NCBI GenBank assembly: GCA_036365515.1
Contig: CM070876.1
Span: 96,171,300 to 96,235,299 of the forward strand
DNA: 64,000 nucleotides
DNA from: Torymus aiolomorphi
Lineage: Eukaryota; Arthropoda; Insecta; Hymenoptera; Torymidae
Direction of reading: 5' to 3'
Positions 20,241 through 32,619 of this stretch are shown here, piece by piece. Each line of letters begins with the position of its first letter. The first letter of the stretch is position 1. The position numbers and the translations under genes were made by a program. The notes beneath the pieces were generated by a model. That model saw only the letters and a list, made by a program, of their open reading frames with translations, searched no databases and was not told the DNA's origin.

Positions 20241-21223
20241 AGACATGAACGATATTTGGTCTAGTTACTAGGGTAATAAATATGTTATTTCTTATTTAGA
20301 TTAGTATTCATCGATGCACTGTTTCGCGATTAATCTCATTTGTCTTGATTTAAAACACCGATGCGAAACTAAAAACTCGATTTACTAGAAATTATGAAAA
20401 CTGGAGATAAGTGGTTATTCCTAGAAGCCACAGATATGTGGATTTGAAATATTAAATAAACAGAATGAATTTTTTGATAATTTTTAACTGCAGTTTCCCC
20501 TTAACGCAAGAACAATATAACTCATTGTACGTTATTTCTAAACTTAGATTTTACTGACCACTTCTACGTTCTTCTTGACTTTAAATGGACAGGTTTAGCA
20601 GTAAGTAAGGATATCATTACGGATCAATAAGCATGACACACGTCCAGAGGGTGACATCCAAATAACAGGAAGAAGTTACGTAACAGCTTCTCGCTCACAC
20701 CAAACCTATTATATTTCTCAAAGATATTAATTAATAACTAAACTTATTATTCAAAATTTACTTACGTTTCAAGTACTAAAATATGTTGAAATTTCGATTG
20801 CCCAGAAAAAAGAATTCTTTCAACTTGCAGTGATTGACTTATTCCTGGCCATAAATCATTAATTTCACTAAACCAACCTCTTTTTAGTGTATCCATTACA
20901 AAAAATTCTTTAATGTTAATCTAGAAAATTATTTTATAAATTTATTAATACATTTAGTTATTTATACATGACAAATTTGAGACGATCTTTTAAACTGCAT
21001 ACATTAAAATTGATAAATTTTGATCAGAGTAATGTCATAAATAGATTTGTAAATTTGATGCTTTCTTCTATAAAGCTAAAGAAGTTGATATCAGAGGCTA
21101 TTTTCATAAGTCAAATTAACAAAGTTTGTTTCTTTAAATATAGAACTACAATATGTCGTCAAAACAAAAAATGCCACCTCTAATATAATTCTAAATTAAG
21201 GGTAGGTTATGGTACTATTTTAT

Positions 21224-21573
21224 CTTACTAGAAGAAGGCGCGGGGTCCGGATCTCGGATTCTGCAGAAACTTTGGGATTGATTTTTGGATGTACAAATAT
21301 GCAGAGAGCTAAAAATGTCCAGAACTTTGGTATTTTTATGCGCTAGTTTCCAATATTGCAGCTTTCTTCGTATTTCTACATCCAAAAACCTATCTCAAAG
21401 TTTCAGCAGTATCCGTGATCCGTACCCCTCGCCCTCTCCTAGTAAGTTATAAAAGGGTCATACATACTAGGAGAGGGGCAGGCCTTCATATTATGGATTC
21501 ATCATTCAAAAACATATCCGAAAGCTTGAGCGAAATCCGTGATCCAGAGATCTGATCCTCTCATTGTAAGTTA
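21224..21573. repeat. MITE with ~72 bp TIRs plus an adjoining half copy
   Basis: CTTACTAGAAGAAGGCGCGG (21224) is inverted at …CCCTCTCCTAGTAAG (21446), and the arms match for ~72 bases through TTTTTGGATGTA. A second right-end half copy follows at 21466-21573, starting ACTAGGAGAGGGGCAGG. The ~1 kb to the left (20241-21223) holds nothing recognisable. Confidence 0.65.
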
Positions 21574-21719
21574 AACATTTTCGCTATGTTAATCGGTGTG
21601 CTAAATTCAGAAGCCAAATCAAATTATATGGTTTTTATCATCGTCATCGATGTTGGCACTTCTGTTTTGTTTTTGCGCTGCGATTTTATGCGATAAATAC
21701 GACATTTTTTTTTATTATC

Positions 21720-22075
21720 GACTTTGCGTGAAGTCTGTGCGTGAAGTAAAATAATCCGTCAGAGAAGTGAATATTATTCTACTTTACGCACGGACTCCAC
21801 GCACAGTCCATAAAAAAAAAAAGCATATGCACGTCGTGTGTGACTTTCACTTTCTTATATTGCTTCCTCATAGAGAAAGTTTTGTAACTAAGAACAAAAT
21901 TTTCGAGACAAAATATGTTTAAAAGATGTTTGAAGGCGGTATATGTTGAAATTTGTCGATTTTGGGAAAACCGTTTTTCGGGTCTGTATATGTGTCTGTG
22001 CTTGCATATGTGTGTTTGCATATGCGTGTGCGTGTGTGCATGTATGTGTGCGCGTGCATGTGGATGTGTAACAGG
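21720..22075. repeat. Short inverted repeat and TG microsatellite
   Basis: GCGTGAAGTCTGTGCGTGAAG (21727-21747) is matched by an inverted copy ending near 21803. A TG/CATATG-rich simple repeat lies at ~21985-22072. No gene. Confidence 0.5.
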
Positions 22076-22424
22076 GCTCATTCAGAAAACTTGATACCCT
22101 GACTAATTTAAGTTTTTATCGATTTTCTTTTGTTTTGTAACCATAAACGATTTTGAATTTTTTTTATATATAACAGCCAATATTGCTTAATACCATAATA
22201 AACTTGACTTAAAAGATCTTTAAATTACCTCCATTTTCGTTTTTAATTTTTAAATTATCTTCAGTCTGTCATTTGTTATTAATGTAGTTATATCCCAATA
22301 TACCGACCGAGTAGAAAATAATTTTTAATTTACTTGTATAAGATCTAATAATGAGAGGGATTATAAATGTTAAGGAAGTAGAACTAATAAACTGGAAAAT
22401 ATAGTTAAACCTAAAATTACACAA

Positions 22425-22800
22425 TTGCAAATGCAGATATTTCGAATTCTTTTAATTTTTATTATTAATTTTAATATTCAAAAACTTATTTTGTTCCTTG
22501 AATAATTGTCTAAAGATCCACCGTTGACAAATTTTGAAATAAATTTTGAACTGTAAAGAGATAAAATTCATTGTTATTTAAAAGGATGAGCTGGAATCTA
22601 TAAGCAATTAAATTTTACTCGTTGTTAATTAATTATGTCGGAATTTTTCAACGGTGGATACCTAGATGATTATTCAAAATACAAAATAAGCTTTTATATA
22701 TTAAAATTGAATTAAAAATAAACAGAGTTCGACACATTGTAAAACTATTTCTTTAGTGAATAATATCTGCATTTGCAATAATATAATTTTGGGTTGAAAA
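22425..22800. repeat. Diverged foldback repeat
   Basis: Left arm CAATTGCAAATGCAGATATT…GATCCACCGTTGA (22425-22530) is found inverted at 22650-22785 (…TCAACGGTGGAT…AATATCTGCATTTGCAATA) with many small gaps. Non-coding, and probably an old MITE. Confidence 0.55.
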
Positions 22801-22866
22801 TTTTGATAGACTTTTTTTTTGACGACCGCTTCAGAAGGTTAACTTCCCCTTCTAATAAGTAACTTC

Positions 22867-23058
22867 CGGCAACGCGCATACACCCACGCACTTACATCCA
22901 CGTACTTATGCCCACGCACTTACACCCACGCCATATGCGCACGCACATACGCCCACACACTCACGCTCACGCATTCACGCACACGCACCTTCACTCACTT
23001 ACTCTGCGTTTTATAGGGTTGAGACTGTCATTTGTACTTTGAATGTATAATATAATAC
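22867..23058. repeat. CCCACGCACTTAC minisatellite with conserved tail
   Basis: Degenerate units of CACGCACTTACGCC-type are followed by a unique tail (CTCTGCGTTTTATAGGG, TTGAGACTGTCATTTGTAC). The same array and tail recur at 34321-34480, so this is a dispersed element end, not simple sequence. Confidence 0.65.
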
Positions 23059-23329
23059 GTTAAATTAAATAATTTCAATAAAATAAAATATAAACATAAC
23101 ATTTTATTGATATTGTTTAATTTAACCGTACACATTTCATATACAAAGCCCGCTTTATAACGGCGTTTGTTAGTGACATGAACGTTCATTTGTATATTGC
23201 CGTATATTGCCTATCAGTGCTTAATTTTTTTACTTGATTTTTTTTATAATCATGGTCAAAGTTGAATTTTTTTTATTTTTCTTATTTTTTGCCAGCTCAT
23301 TTATGAAAATATTACTGCCGTTTAATTAA

Positions 23330-25250
23330 TTACAAAATTTCTCTAAAAACAAAATTTTTCGTAAATATTTTAGATACATCTTCAGTCGAAGTTGGATGTT
23401 TAAGCTTCGGTTTGAAAATTGAATTTTCTTTTAATAAAATCTTCAAATTCTTTTTATTTCTCACTCTTGAACACGCAATATATAACTGTCCCTGACTAAA
23501 TGCTGATAAAGGTAAATACAATATATTTCTACTTATTTTAAAGATTGTCCTTGTCATTTATTAATTGTCATTGCAAGAGAGAATCTAATAGGGAATTGTC
23601 GTCTCGACATATGAAATGGTATTTCTTCAATTGAAGGAGATAAAGTTATTCGAGGTAATATAACCGCAGAGCCAACCTTACTACCACCAATAATTTCTGC
23701 TACAATACAATACTAATTTAAATATTTAATTATTAATCTTGTGCCATTACATACTTCTTCATTAAACTTTAAATTTCTCAATAACATAATGACAGCCCCT
23801 ACCTTCAATTGCACTTTGTGTGGAGGTAAACCATTTGGGGTAAGTGTATTTAAAAATTCTATTGGTAATATTGTAGTTAATTTTTCATTATTTGTATCAT
23901 CTGCAGAATCTATACTGGCATACTCTGTTACTGATCCACTTATTTTAGATATTATTTGTTCATTCAATTTTATAACATCGGTATTTTTTGGCGCTAAAAT
24001 TATACTTTCGTAAAAATCAGGATTCTCTATATCAATTTTGTTCTCCAAAAATTTTTTTGAAAAATATCTCCTTTGAACAAAATTTCAGTTGGAATTTTTA
24101 TAACTTCATTTTCAATTTCAAATTGATTTTCAAAATCGTCATCTCTTATACGAAAAACCAATTCTTAAATTCATTATCACGTACGTCAAGCCTTCGTTTT
24201 TCTTTCAAAGACATAGTTTAAAATTCATTCCGTAAATAACTTTTTTTAATACAATTTTCAATAATTTGGGTTCTATTTCCATCACGTACAATGGGTAGTT
24301 TGTCGAAAATCTCCTGATACTATAATAAGTTTTCTTCCAAATGCTTTGTCATTATCGCATATATATTTGAACAATTGATCAACTGCTTCAAAGGCATATT
24401 TTGATGTCATTGTAATTTCATCCCATATTATTATTTTTGTATTTTTAATGATATCGCCCTCTATACTGTTTGGAATTATATTACATGTGGTCTGTTCATT
24501 TATGTTAAAAGGTAATTGAAAGTTGATTGCACAATTTTACCATATTGTAACAAATTAGCAGCAACGCCTGTCGAAGCTACAGTTAAATAATTAATTTTAT
24601 TAAATTTTAAATATCTAATTAAATTATTAAGTAAATAACTTTTGTCACTTCCTCCTGGCCCATTTACAAAGGTATATTTATCGTCACATTCATCATTTAA
24701 TGAATTAATTATTGATTCAAATATTATTCCTTGAGCAACTGTTAACGAATTTAGTATTTCATCTAAATTGAACTTATCAGCTTCTATACATATATCATCT
24801 ACATAAAGTTCCTCAAAATATGAATTATTTAAAACAGGTAAACCAAAATCAGACAAACTAAATCCATATGAATTTAAAACATTATCTATTATATTTAAAG
24901 CATGTTGTTCACCTATTTTTTAGTCAATTTTTGGTCGGTAAAAATTATTTTTATATTTATCAAATAATTCACGTGCATTAATTCGAGTTTGAAACGCGCA
25001 AATATAACCAAACAATTCACACATGCTTTTTGGAAATTTTTAATGTGGTCTTTCTTGTAGACATTTATTCCATTCAATGTCTGTTGCAGTTAAATTTCTA
25101 GCTGTTACGGCATCGGCAAAGGTTGGATAACTAATATCATTGTAAGTTCTTAAACTTTTAAAACAAGTTGCTGCTTTAATATGTAATAAAAGTAATCTAA
25201 TAGAAAAACATTCACGTTGTTTATGATTCACTAAAAAGATTCTGCTTAGA
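23330..25250 (-). pseudogene. Helitron Rep/helicase protein, helicase part, decayed
   Basis: Minus-strand blocks in order: RLLLLHIKAATCFKSLRTYN (25040-25231, linker domain), FVNGPGGSDKSYLLNN (~24650, Walker A, with Asp replacing the Gly before Lys), TVASTGVAANLL (motif Ia), VQLKVGAVIMLLRNLKFNEE with CNGTRLI (~23750-23830), and SQGQLYIACSRVRN (~23480, motif VI). These are PIF1-family helicase signatures of Helitrons. Multiple stops and shifts occur and the Rep nuclease part is absent, so it is a dead 5'-truncated copy. Related sequence motifs TTCAGAAGGTTAACTTCCCC occur at 22826 and 25427 in direct orientation around it. Confidence 0.8.
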
Positions 25251-25611
25251 ACCAGTATTGTAGTTTTCTATCTTTTGTTCCATTTTTTTGATTTATTATC
25301 AAAAATGTAATAATGAGGTATTACATAATAAAAGTATTTAATATATTAAGTTATTATATCAAGTTATTGTATTATTTATTATATTAAGTTGATAAAAATC
25401 CAACTTTTTTTTTGTTACGACCATTTCAGAAGGTTAACTTCCCCTCGTAAAAATTAATTTCTAGACAACAAATACCGTATATCTCGAACCGTTGTAGTCC
25501 AGAACCAATCAAGGGCTTAATAACGAGCAAAAGATGAAAAAATTTTTATATTTAGCGAGGGAGATTTGGTGATGTGACGCACGCAACCGTTATCTAGCGG
25601 TATTAATAAAT

Positions 25612-26110
25612 TTTTCGTGAAAGTAGCACCTAAATATGGGGGGGGCGCTTAAAGTAGTCGAAGTAAAGTCACTAACGGTCTATATCTTAGAAAACGTCGG
25701 TGAGGGTAACCGCAGAATTACGGAAGTGCATGTGTCGGAGTTAAAGAGGCATATTCCTCCTAAGAAGGCGATAAAAGGATGAACACACGAACTGATTTTA
25801 TTTTGTATTCGTAGGAATCAAGCCATGATGAGCGATGAGCCGCAACAGGAGGGAAGCGATGTGAGGTCGCCGTATCGCGAAGGGACGGACAGGCCCCCGT
25901 TCCCGGCTGAACCCCGCCGCGACTGGTACGACATGGTGGTCGAGGAGGAGCAGGTCAAGGAGGAAGCAGCCAGAGAGAAGGAAGCACAGGGGATGCGTCA
26001 GCGAGCGGCAGACGCCGCGCTACAGCGCATTGCACGACGCTAGGCAGTAGTTGAAATCGAGGTGGTGGAGCTCGCCGATCCGCAGCAGCCACGAAAAGAG
26101 AGAGAAAGTG
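25612..26110 (+). pseudogene. Ty3/gypsy integrase C-terminus plus downstream small ORF (remnant)
   Basis: Frame text KFFVKVAPKYGG, a shift in a G run at ~25640, then LKVVEVKSLTVYILENVGEG and TEVHVSELKRHIPPKKAIKG to a stop at 25780 is the C-terminal barrel of a Ty3/gypsy integrase. Forty bases later an ORF (25825-26043, 72 codons, MMSDEPQQEGSDVRSPYREG, then an Ala/Glu/Arg-rich helix) begins. Coding-like text continues past its TAG (VVEIEVVELADPQQP). The arrangement parallels the extra ORF after pol in the element at 57.7-64 kb. Confidence 0.6.
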
Positions 26111-26179
26111 AGTTTAACTTTTGATATATTGATATTTAATTTTTCTAGAAACTTTATGTGGGGTTTCGTACCTTTAATT

Positions 26180-26896
26180 TCCTCATCTATTCGATTAATT
26201 TCGCCACTCTTCTGACCTATCTCTTCTACTCTTTCCTCGTCTATCTCATTCAAATTATCCTCTTCTATCTCGTGATACTTATCTATGCTGAGCTCCTATA
26301 CGTCAGACTCTCTATTTTCGGTTGTAGAACCCTTATCTATGCTTGTGGCTTATGTACAGTGATCTCCGTATGCCCCCTGTTCATCCCGTAGATCATTTCT
26401 CATGATCCCATCGACCAGTTCATCTCCGTAAACTCCTCCCTGTGAAGTTGGATCTATAATTAAAACTAGCAGTATAACCCTGTTCGCTAACGCTCATTCC
26501 GCTTTAAAACGTTATATTTTCCCCGCCTTTAATTATAAAAGTATCTTTAGGGCAAATATAACGTTTTAAAGCCGAATGAGCGTTAGCGAGCAGGATTATA
26601 CTGCTAGTTTTAATTATAGATTCAACTTCACTGGGAGGAGTTTACGGAGATGCACTGGTAGATGGGATCATGAGAAATGATCTACTGGATGAACAGGGGG
26701 CATACGGAGATCACTGTACATGAGCCACAAGCGTAGACAAGGGTTCTACAACCGAAAATAGAAAGTCTGACGTACAGGGACTCAGCATAGACAAGTATCA
26801 CGAGATAGAAGAGGATAATTTGAATGAGATAGACGAGAAAAGAGTAGAAGAGATAGGTCAGAAGAGTGGCGAAATTAATCGAATAGATGAGCAAAT
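26180..26896. repeat. Large palindrome, ~335 bp arms
   Basis: 26180-26515 is repeated inverted at 26557-26896 with >90% identity by eye, leaving a ~40 base spacer (around TTTCCCCGCCTTTAATTATA). The outer part of the arms reads, in one orientation, as an acidic helical stretch (EIEEDNLNEIDE, VEEIGQKSGEINRID). Confidence 0.85.
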
Positions 26897-27110
26897 TAAT
26901 GGTACTTTTACTTATAAAATGCTGTGTTTACCAGGCTCTTTGTGCGCATGATAACGAAAATTTGTATTATTAGTTGAGGATCTCGATAGGGTGATTTGAT
27001 TTTCGAAAGGCGGGAAGGATTTTATAATACTAGATTTTTAGTATGAATTTTAATCAAAATATTAAATTATTAAACATATGTGAATCAAAAATTTTTGTTT
27101 TATTTAATAG

Positions 27111-27830
27111 TTAAGGGGTTATACCTATGTGAAATTTTTTTTTTTCGATTTTTTTTTATTGGCTAAAAAATCCCTAGAATTGAAATAAAAAAGGCCAAAT
27201 ACTAATATACTTCAGACAATTTTTGAGAATTAATTTTCTGAAGCAACTGCAATGCTAAATCTATAAAGTTTTGAAACTTTAAACGCGTTTATCTCGAAAC
27301 CGTATTTTTGAAATCGGCCGGAAACGAAACTCTTGCAGTTTTCATCCGGTTGATTTGAAATATTAACGGTAGCTTCTTGATATGATTATCTAGTGAAATA
27401 CACACGATTTTAGCGATTGGTTGTTTTTTTAAAAAGTTATAAACAATTAAAGTCATTTTTTTTTGTCAAAAATGAAACTTTTTGTTTAACCGGTCGCCAT
27501 TTTGCGAAAAATTGATATTAAACTATTGTCGTGTGTACTTCACTAGCAAAACGAATGCAGATTATGAAAAAATTTTTTTTATTGTTCCAGATGCTGATAG
27601 GGCTGCGAATGTATCCGGCCGCGGAACATCTTTTTTAAAATACTACAAAGTTATCATGTTCTACAGCCGCCATTTTGTTTTAAATTTCAAATAAAAAATT
27701 TTTTGTACTCTTGAAGAGTTGCCCTATCGATTGGTATATTATTTGTAAAATCTTTTTCACAAAATGAATTAAAAAAAAATTCTGAAAAAGCCCTTGTTTT
27801 TTTAGCCTTCACATAGGTATAACCCCTTAA
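27111..27830. mobile_element. MITE with TTAA duplication and ~23 bp TIRs
   Basis: TTAA (27111) then GGGGTTATACCTATGTGAA, and at the right end TTCACATAGGTATAACCCC then TTAA (27827-27830). The 712 bp interior is AT-rich with no transposase. TTAA duplication points to piggyBac or Kolobok-type mobilisation. Confidence 0.8.
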
Positions 27831-27998
27831 TAGTGGAAAAGGATGATTTATTAAAATGCTTTATTGAGACGTCGTTTTAATGTGTGTGATACTTAGTTTA
27901 AATATATTATATAGTGTTAATGATTTCGAAATTTTCATTAAGATAATAAACAGAATAAAGTTGATTTAATTATAATTAAGTTAATCAATATAAAATAT

Positions 27999-28243
27999 AA
28001 AGTTGGAAGATTGATCAGAATGGTCCAGCTGTCAAAGTGGTTTTTAAATGAACAAAAACCAATAGTTATCTTGCTGACGTTTGACTGGCAGTTACCACTG
28101 CGTAGAACACGTTTTTAAAAATGTAATCTAGCCTAGAAGAGGGGCATACAAAATTCCCGAAACGTCGGGAAGATAACTATTGGTTTTTGTTCATTTAACA
28201 ACCACCTTGACAGCTGGACCATTCTGACCAATCTTCCAACTTT
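27999..28243 (+). repeat. PLE-type foldback with degenerate hammerhead
   Basis: Arms 27999-28075 and 28168-28243 are inverted copies (AAAGTTGGAAGATTGATCAG … CCAATCTTCCAACTTT). Inside, 28131-28171 reads CTAGAAGAGGGGCATACAAA, then ATTCCCGAAACGTCGGG. It keeps the GGG/CCC stem II and the GAAACGUC end of PLE-type hammerheads, but CUGAUGA has decayed to CUAGAAGA. Confidence 0.55.
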
Positions 28244-28314
28244 AGAAACTGTAGCTGCCATTCATCTCATCAAACATCATTTAATATAAAATATATATTT
28301 ATTTTTTAAGTTGG

Positions 28315-28990
28315 TCTTCTACATTGTGACCCCTAAGGCCAAAATTACCCAAAAAAATAAATTTAACTATAAATAATATAAAACAAATTATGTGTTTTAC
28401 TAATATAACTCATTTTTAATACAAAGCTGTGGGAGATAGGTTCCTAAACTCATCCTATGCGAAATTATGTCATTTTTGAAAAAAAAAAAGTCTATTTTTC
28501 TAGTTTTTCTTTGCAGCTGGTCTATGAATTTTGATGGGACAAATTGGAAATTACTTGTAATACATCCACCTATGGTAATAAGCTCTGAGATTATAAATAT
28601 TTTGTGATAAAGTATTTGTTTTATGGGAAAAACCATAAAAATTCATAAAAATCAATAAACTTTAGAAAAAAAAATAGTTTTTCCCAAGAAAAAAATAATT
28701 TATCACAAGATGTTTATAAATCCAGAGCTGATTGCCATAGGTGGATGTATTACAAGTAATTCTCAATTTGTCCTGTCAAAATTCATCAACCAGCTGGGAA
28801 GAAAAACTATACAGAATTTTTTTTTTTCAACGATGACATAATTCTGGATGAGATGTATTTAGAGACCTATCTCCAGCGGTTTTGTATTAAAAATGAGTTA
28901 TATTAGTACTATATATAATTTGTTTTATATTATTTATAGTTTAATTAATTTTTTAGGTAATTTTGGCCTTAAGGATCACTAGGTAGAACC
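28315..28990. repeat. Palindromic foldback element, ~320 bp arms
   Basis: TCTTCTACATTGTGACCCCT (28315) is inverted at AAGGATCACTAGGTAGAACC (28990). The arms match through ATACATCCACCTATGG to a short A/T spacer near 28650. The 78-codon minus-strand frame at 28400-28636 lies in one arm and has no family features. Confidence 0.8.
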
Positions 28991-29149
28991 TTACATTATA
29001 TATATATATGATGTAATGTAATAATATATTACATTACTTTAAAATAAAGTAAATTTTACAAATTATATAACTAGTTGCAATAACTAATGTATACCAATTA
29101 TTTTAAATGTTACAATCAATATTTAAACATGGTTTTAAGTGAACGGGAC

Positions 29150-29640
29150 AAAAAATACTTGAAGGCATTGGCCAATTTTCTGGAAGAGATAGTCAATTAG
29201 ATGACAATCACATGTTAAAATTTAATAATATTTTAAAAACATGTAATATATGTAATATGCAATGTACTGTTATCATGCAACGCTTATCTAACATAGTACC
29301 AGTAGATTTAAAGAATGAATTTGTTTAGTTATTGTTCTCAGGAACAACTGAAGATGGTCATTGGATACGCATTTTGTACAAAAATAATGTTATAAATGTA
29401 TATGATAGCTCCAATAAAAAATCGCTTCACGATGACCATATTATTATAATTAATAGAATGTTTACTAACAAAGAAAAATTGATCCTCATATTTGTATCCT
29501 TATTTCCAGTATCAGACAAATCCCTACGATTGTGGTGTATAGCATTCGCTATCGCAATTATTTAAAAAAATGTCCTTATAGAATAGAATTTGTAACCCAT
29601 AAAATGCGTGAACATTTATGTAAAATTTATGAAATATTGA
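29150..29640 (+). pseudogene. Ulp1/C48-like cysteine protease fragment
   Basis: A coding-like segment with GTTEDGHWIRILYKNN (His region), VINVYDSSNKK (Asp region) and, after a frameshift near 29510, QTNPYDCGV (Gln and Cys). Together these keep the order of the Ulp1/adenain catalytic residues. Codons upstream (from ~29150) carry stops. It is distinct in sequence from the Polinton protease at 15312. Such domains occur in several DNA transposons; which element this came from is unclear. Confidence 0.6.
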
Positions 29641-29819
29641 ACTTAGCTGGACTCATAATTTCTGCTTTTTATGACCTTTCGGCTTTTTACCTCGGTAAGA
29701 GAAAATCGAGATCGATTTTCTCTCTCTCCCCCTCTCGTTGTCTCTCTCTCTCCCTTGACTCTAGCAGAACGGTTGGATCATGGCGTTTGAGTACCTCCTC
29801 CCACTCTCCCGCTAGCTTC

Positions 29820-30076
29820 TAATTGCCCCTTCTCCGGTCTTCTTTTCTCTGCGCGCTTGAAATCTGCGTTCGGAATCCGAGTTTCAGATTTTATAAATTG
29901 TCTCAGCGTCGATATCAGATAATAATATTTATTTTATAAATATTATAATCGTGTTCTGAGTAAAGAGATGACATTAATGATATAATTTTATTCCTGGTAC
30001 TCCTCTGGTTCTCTCGGAATGACCCGTTTTTCTGTTTGTATGCATGCCCAAAGTATTTGTTTTACAAGTATTATAA
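29820..30076. other. Non-coding gap
   Basis: CT-rich then AT-rich sequence with no feature identified. Confidence 0.4.
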
Positions 30077-30933
30077 TTATTTTAAGTAGATGGACGAAAA
30101 TTCGTCCATTACAACATCTAAGAAATTAAGACAATTATTTTGTGGTAATTCGACATTAAATTGTAAATTTTCGTCATACGAATTAAAAATATTTACAACG
30201 TAATCAATCACGTCTTTCGGGATACATAAAATAATATCGTCGACATAATAGAAGTAAAACATTGGTTTGAAATTGAGTTTATTAATCAAACCAATCTCCA
30301 AATCCTCCATAACTATATGGGCCAGGATGTGACTAATAGGGTTCCCCATGGCTGAACCAAATATCTGTTCATAAAATTTCTTATTGAATTGAAAATTATT
30401 ATTGCTCAATATGAACTTTATAACATTTAAAAATTCTGTGCAAATCATGTTAATTTTATTATAAAATTGTACCCATCTTTTTTCAATTGCCTTACAAACT
30501 AAATACTCGAGAACATTTGTCAATAGACTCACTACATCGAAAGTAATTATTTCAAAGTCAGGCGGAATTTGGTAATTTTCAATTTTTTCTTTTAGTTTTA
30601 GCCTATTATGTGTGAGGCTGGTATTTTCATATTTTTTGTTAAAAATTGGATTAAGAATTTTTATAAGTTATATACGGGAGAACTGACGACAGAAATTATT
30701 GGTCTAATGGGAAAACCATTTTCATTTATTTTGATGAGCCCATAAGCTTTAGCGATATTGAATTTTTGTAGAACAGGAGCAAATTTTTTTCCACGACTAC
30801 AGAAATCAATCTTATTTAACCATTTTATTAACTCATTGGGTTCTTCTTTCAAGGCCAGATAACGGGTTCGTTTTAATTTCTTTGTAGTATTTTGTATCTT
30901 GGAATAAATTTTCTGTTTTTCCACATAAGCCAA
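30077..30933 (-). pseudogene. Penelope-like element reverse transcriptase, decayed
   Basis: Minus-strand frames 30661-30933 (GKKFAPVLQKFNIAKAYGLI, then NGFPIRPIIS) and 30077-30532 (FGSAMGNPISHILAHIVMED, YYVDDIILCIP with the catalytic YxDD, NCLNFLDVV) are consecutive RT blocks typical of Penelope elements. They are separated by ~130 bases with shifts and stops. The N-terminal part and the GIY-YIG endonuclease are missing. Confidence 0.85.
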
Positions 30934-31110
30934 TTTTTTATTATTATAGTCATGTTGCCTTTATCTGCCCTTGTTTGGAAATTACGTAACATTCAAGCTT
31001 CCCGCGGTCGGACGGGAATTGGCTATACTCACTGCTTCACCGCGACACGAATTTGTTATACTTACTGCGCCGCCAGGGCGAAGCAGCATAGCGCAGCGTC
31101 GCTGCGTAAG

Positions 31111-31242
31111 GGCTCGGACACTTAAAGAGGAACAGATAAAAAGAACAAGAATTACATGGATTTCTATATCTATATATACATCTTGTTCCTTCTGTATCTC
31201 GCTGTTCCTCTTTTTATCTGTTCCTTTCTAAGTGTCCGAGCC
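31111..31242. repeat. 132 bp MITE with GGCTCGGACACTT ends
   Basis: GGCTCGGACACTTAAAGAGG (31111) is inverted at CCTTTCTAAGTGTCCGAGCC (31242). Inner arms share AACAGATAAAAAGA. No coding capacity. Confidence 0.75.
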
Positions 31243-32600
31243 ATAACAGCTGAGACGTTGTACTGACTATCGCGGTACGTACGAACTCATGATGTCTCTC
31301 TCACTCTTCCACATGTAAATGGGAGAGACGCTGATTTGACTCTCGCCTCGGTGACAAGTTCAGCGAGGAAGATGATGGATGTTCTCACTCAAAATCTCTG
31401 AGTAACGGTCTATCACGTGGAAAACCACATTGGACACCTTCGGCAATTTTCTGTGGATAGACTCAAGTTTGGTCACTCTCTCTCAGCATGGACATCTCAT
31501 ACGGCGTCGTCTCGCACAGCATATTCTTATTCATCAGTGTCTCTCACACTGTATAGTCTTACACGGAAACTTCTCATACGGCAGTGCTACTCATACGGCA
31601 TCTTCTCATCGGCGTTCGATGCTTCGAGCGCACCACGAGGCAATATCTCACGCAACTTCTGCTGCATTTTTACGGCTATTCTCAGCTAAGCAGTGGTAAT
31701 ACATGTGAATGTCCTCTGCACATGTAATTTTCGGCAACTCTCACACCACAACAAATCAATGATATCTGGTTGTGTAAATGTGAGCAAACAGTGCATTCAT
31801 GGTGTGACTCAACGATATCCATAAGCAAAACTCATCTGCACTCACACAGGAAAACTCAACGATTATTATACTCAACTATTTTATAACACTTATACACAAC
31901 TTTGTAACATCCTTTATATCAATCTTGTACTACAACTGTGATTTATCGAATATTATGTAATAGTGATTGTAGTTTTTAGACCGGTTACAATATATTATAG
32001 TTTAATGTATTCAAGTGTTTGTCTCTCAATTTATTTTGTAAACATCAATAGCATGTCCTCATTAATATTATGGCATTCTGATATAGCCCTGGTTATTAAT
32101 AAATCTGGTTTGCATTTAATAAATTCTTTAGTTTTTTAAAAATCTATTTTAAATTTTTTGCAACATATTGTTCATAAATTTCCGAAACGTTGAAATATAC
32201 TATGGTGTCTTAATTTATTTAAAACGAAAAACCTTAGTAGTATGGCCAACAACTTCGTCAACTTATATTGATTCAAATCACCTACCATTAGCAGCATTCC
32301 AAATTAACTAACTACAACATTTGTGCTAATAATGTATTATTATTAAGTGACCACCCTACACCATGGAGAAAACTTGTGATAGAGGATCAACTCGCTCCAC
32401 AGAAACAATTTGCGATGCAGATCTGCGCTCACGTATGTTTAACTGCACATCACAGAAAGATTTGTTGTTATATTATTAAGAAATACGTAAAGACGTAAAA
32501 GTTAAATTCTTATTTCACCTGATCTTCAAAATTGTCGGTTTTGACATAAAAAGAAAATTTCAAAAGTTAAGTAATATGTTATATAATGAAAACCGTTATC
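31243..32600. other. Non-coding region with short CTCATACGGC repeats and a hammerhead-like trace
   Basis: Repeats of TCTCATACGGC occur at ~31495, ~31570 and ~31592. At ~32170-32205, TTCATAAATTTCCGAAACGTTG resembles the 3' half of a PLE hammerhead with the CUGAUGA box lost. No gene recognised. Confidence 0.35.
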
Positions 32601-32619
32601 GAGAGAGATCAACATTTTT

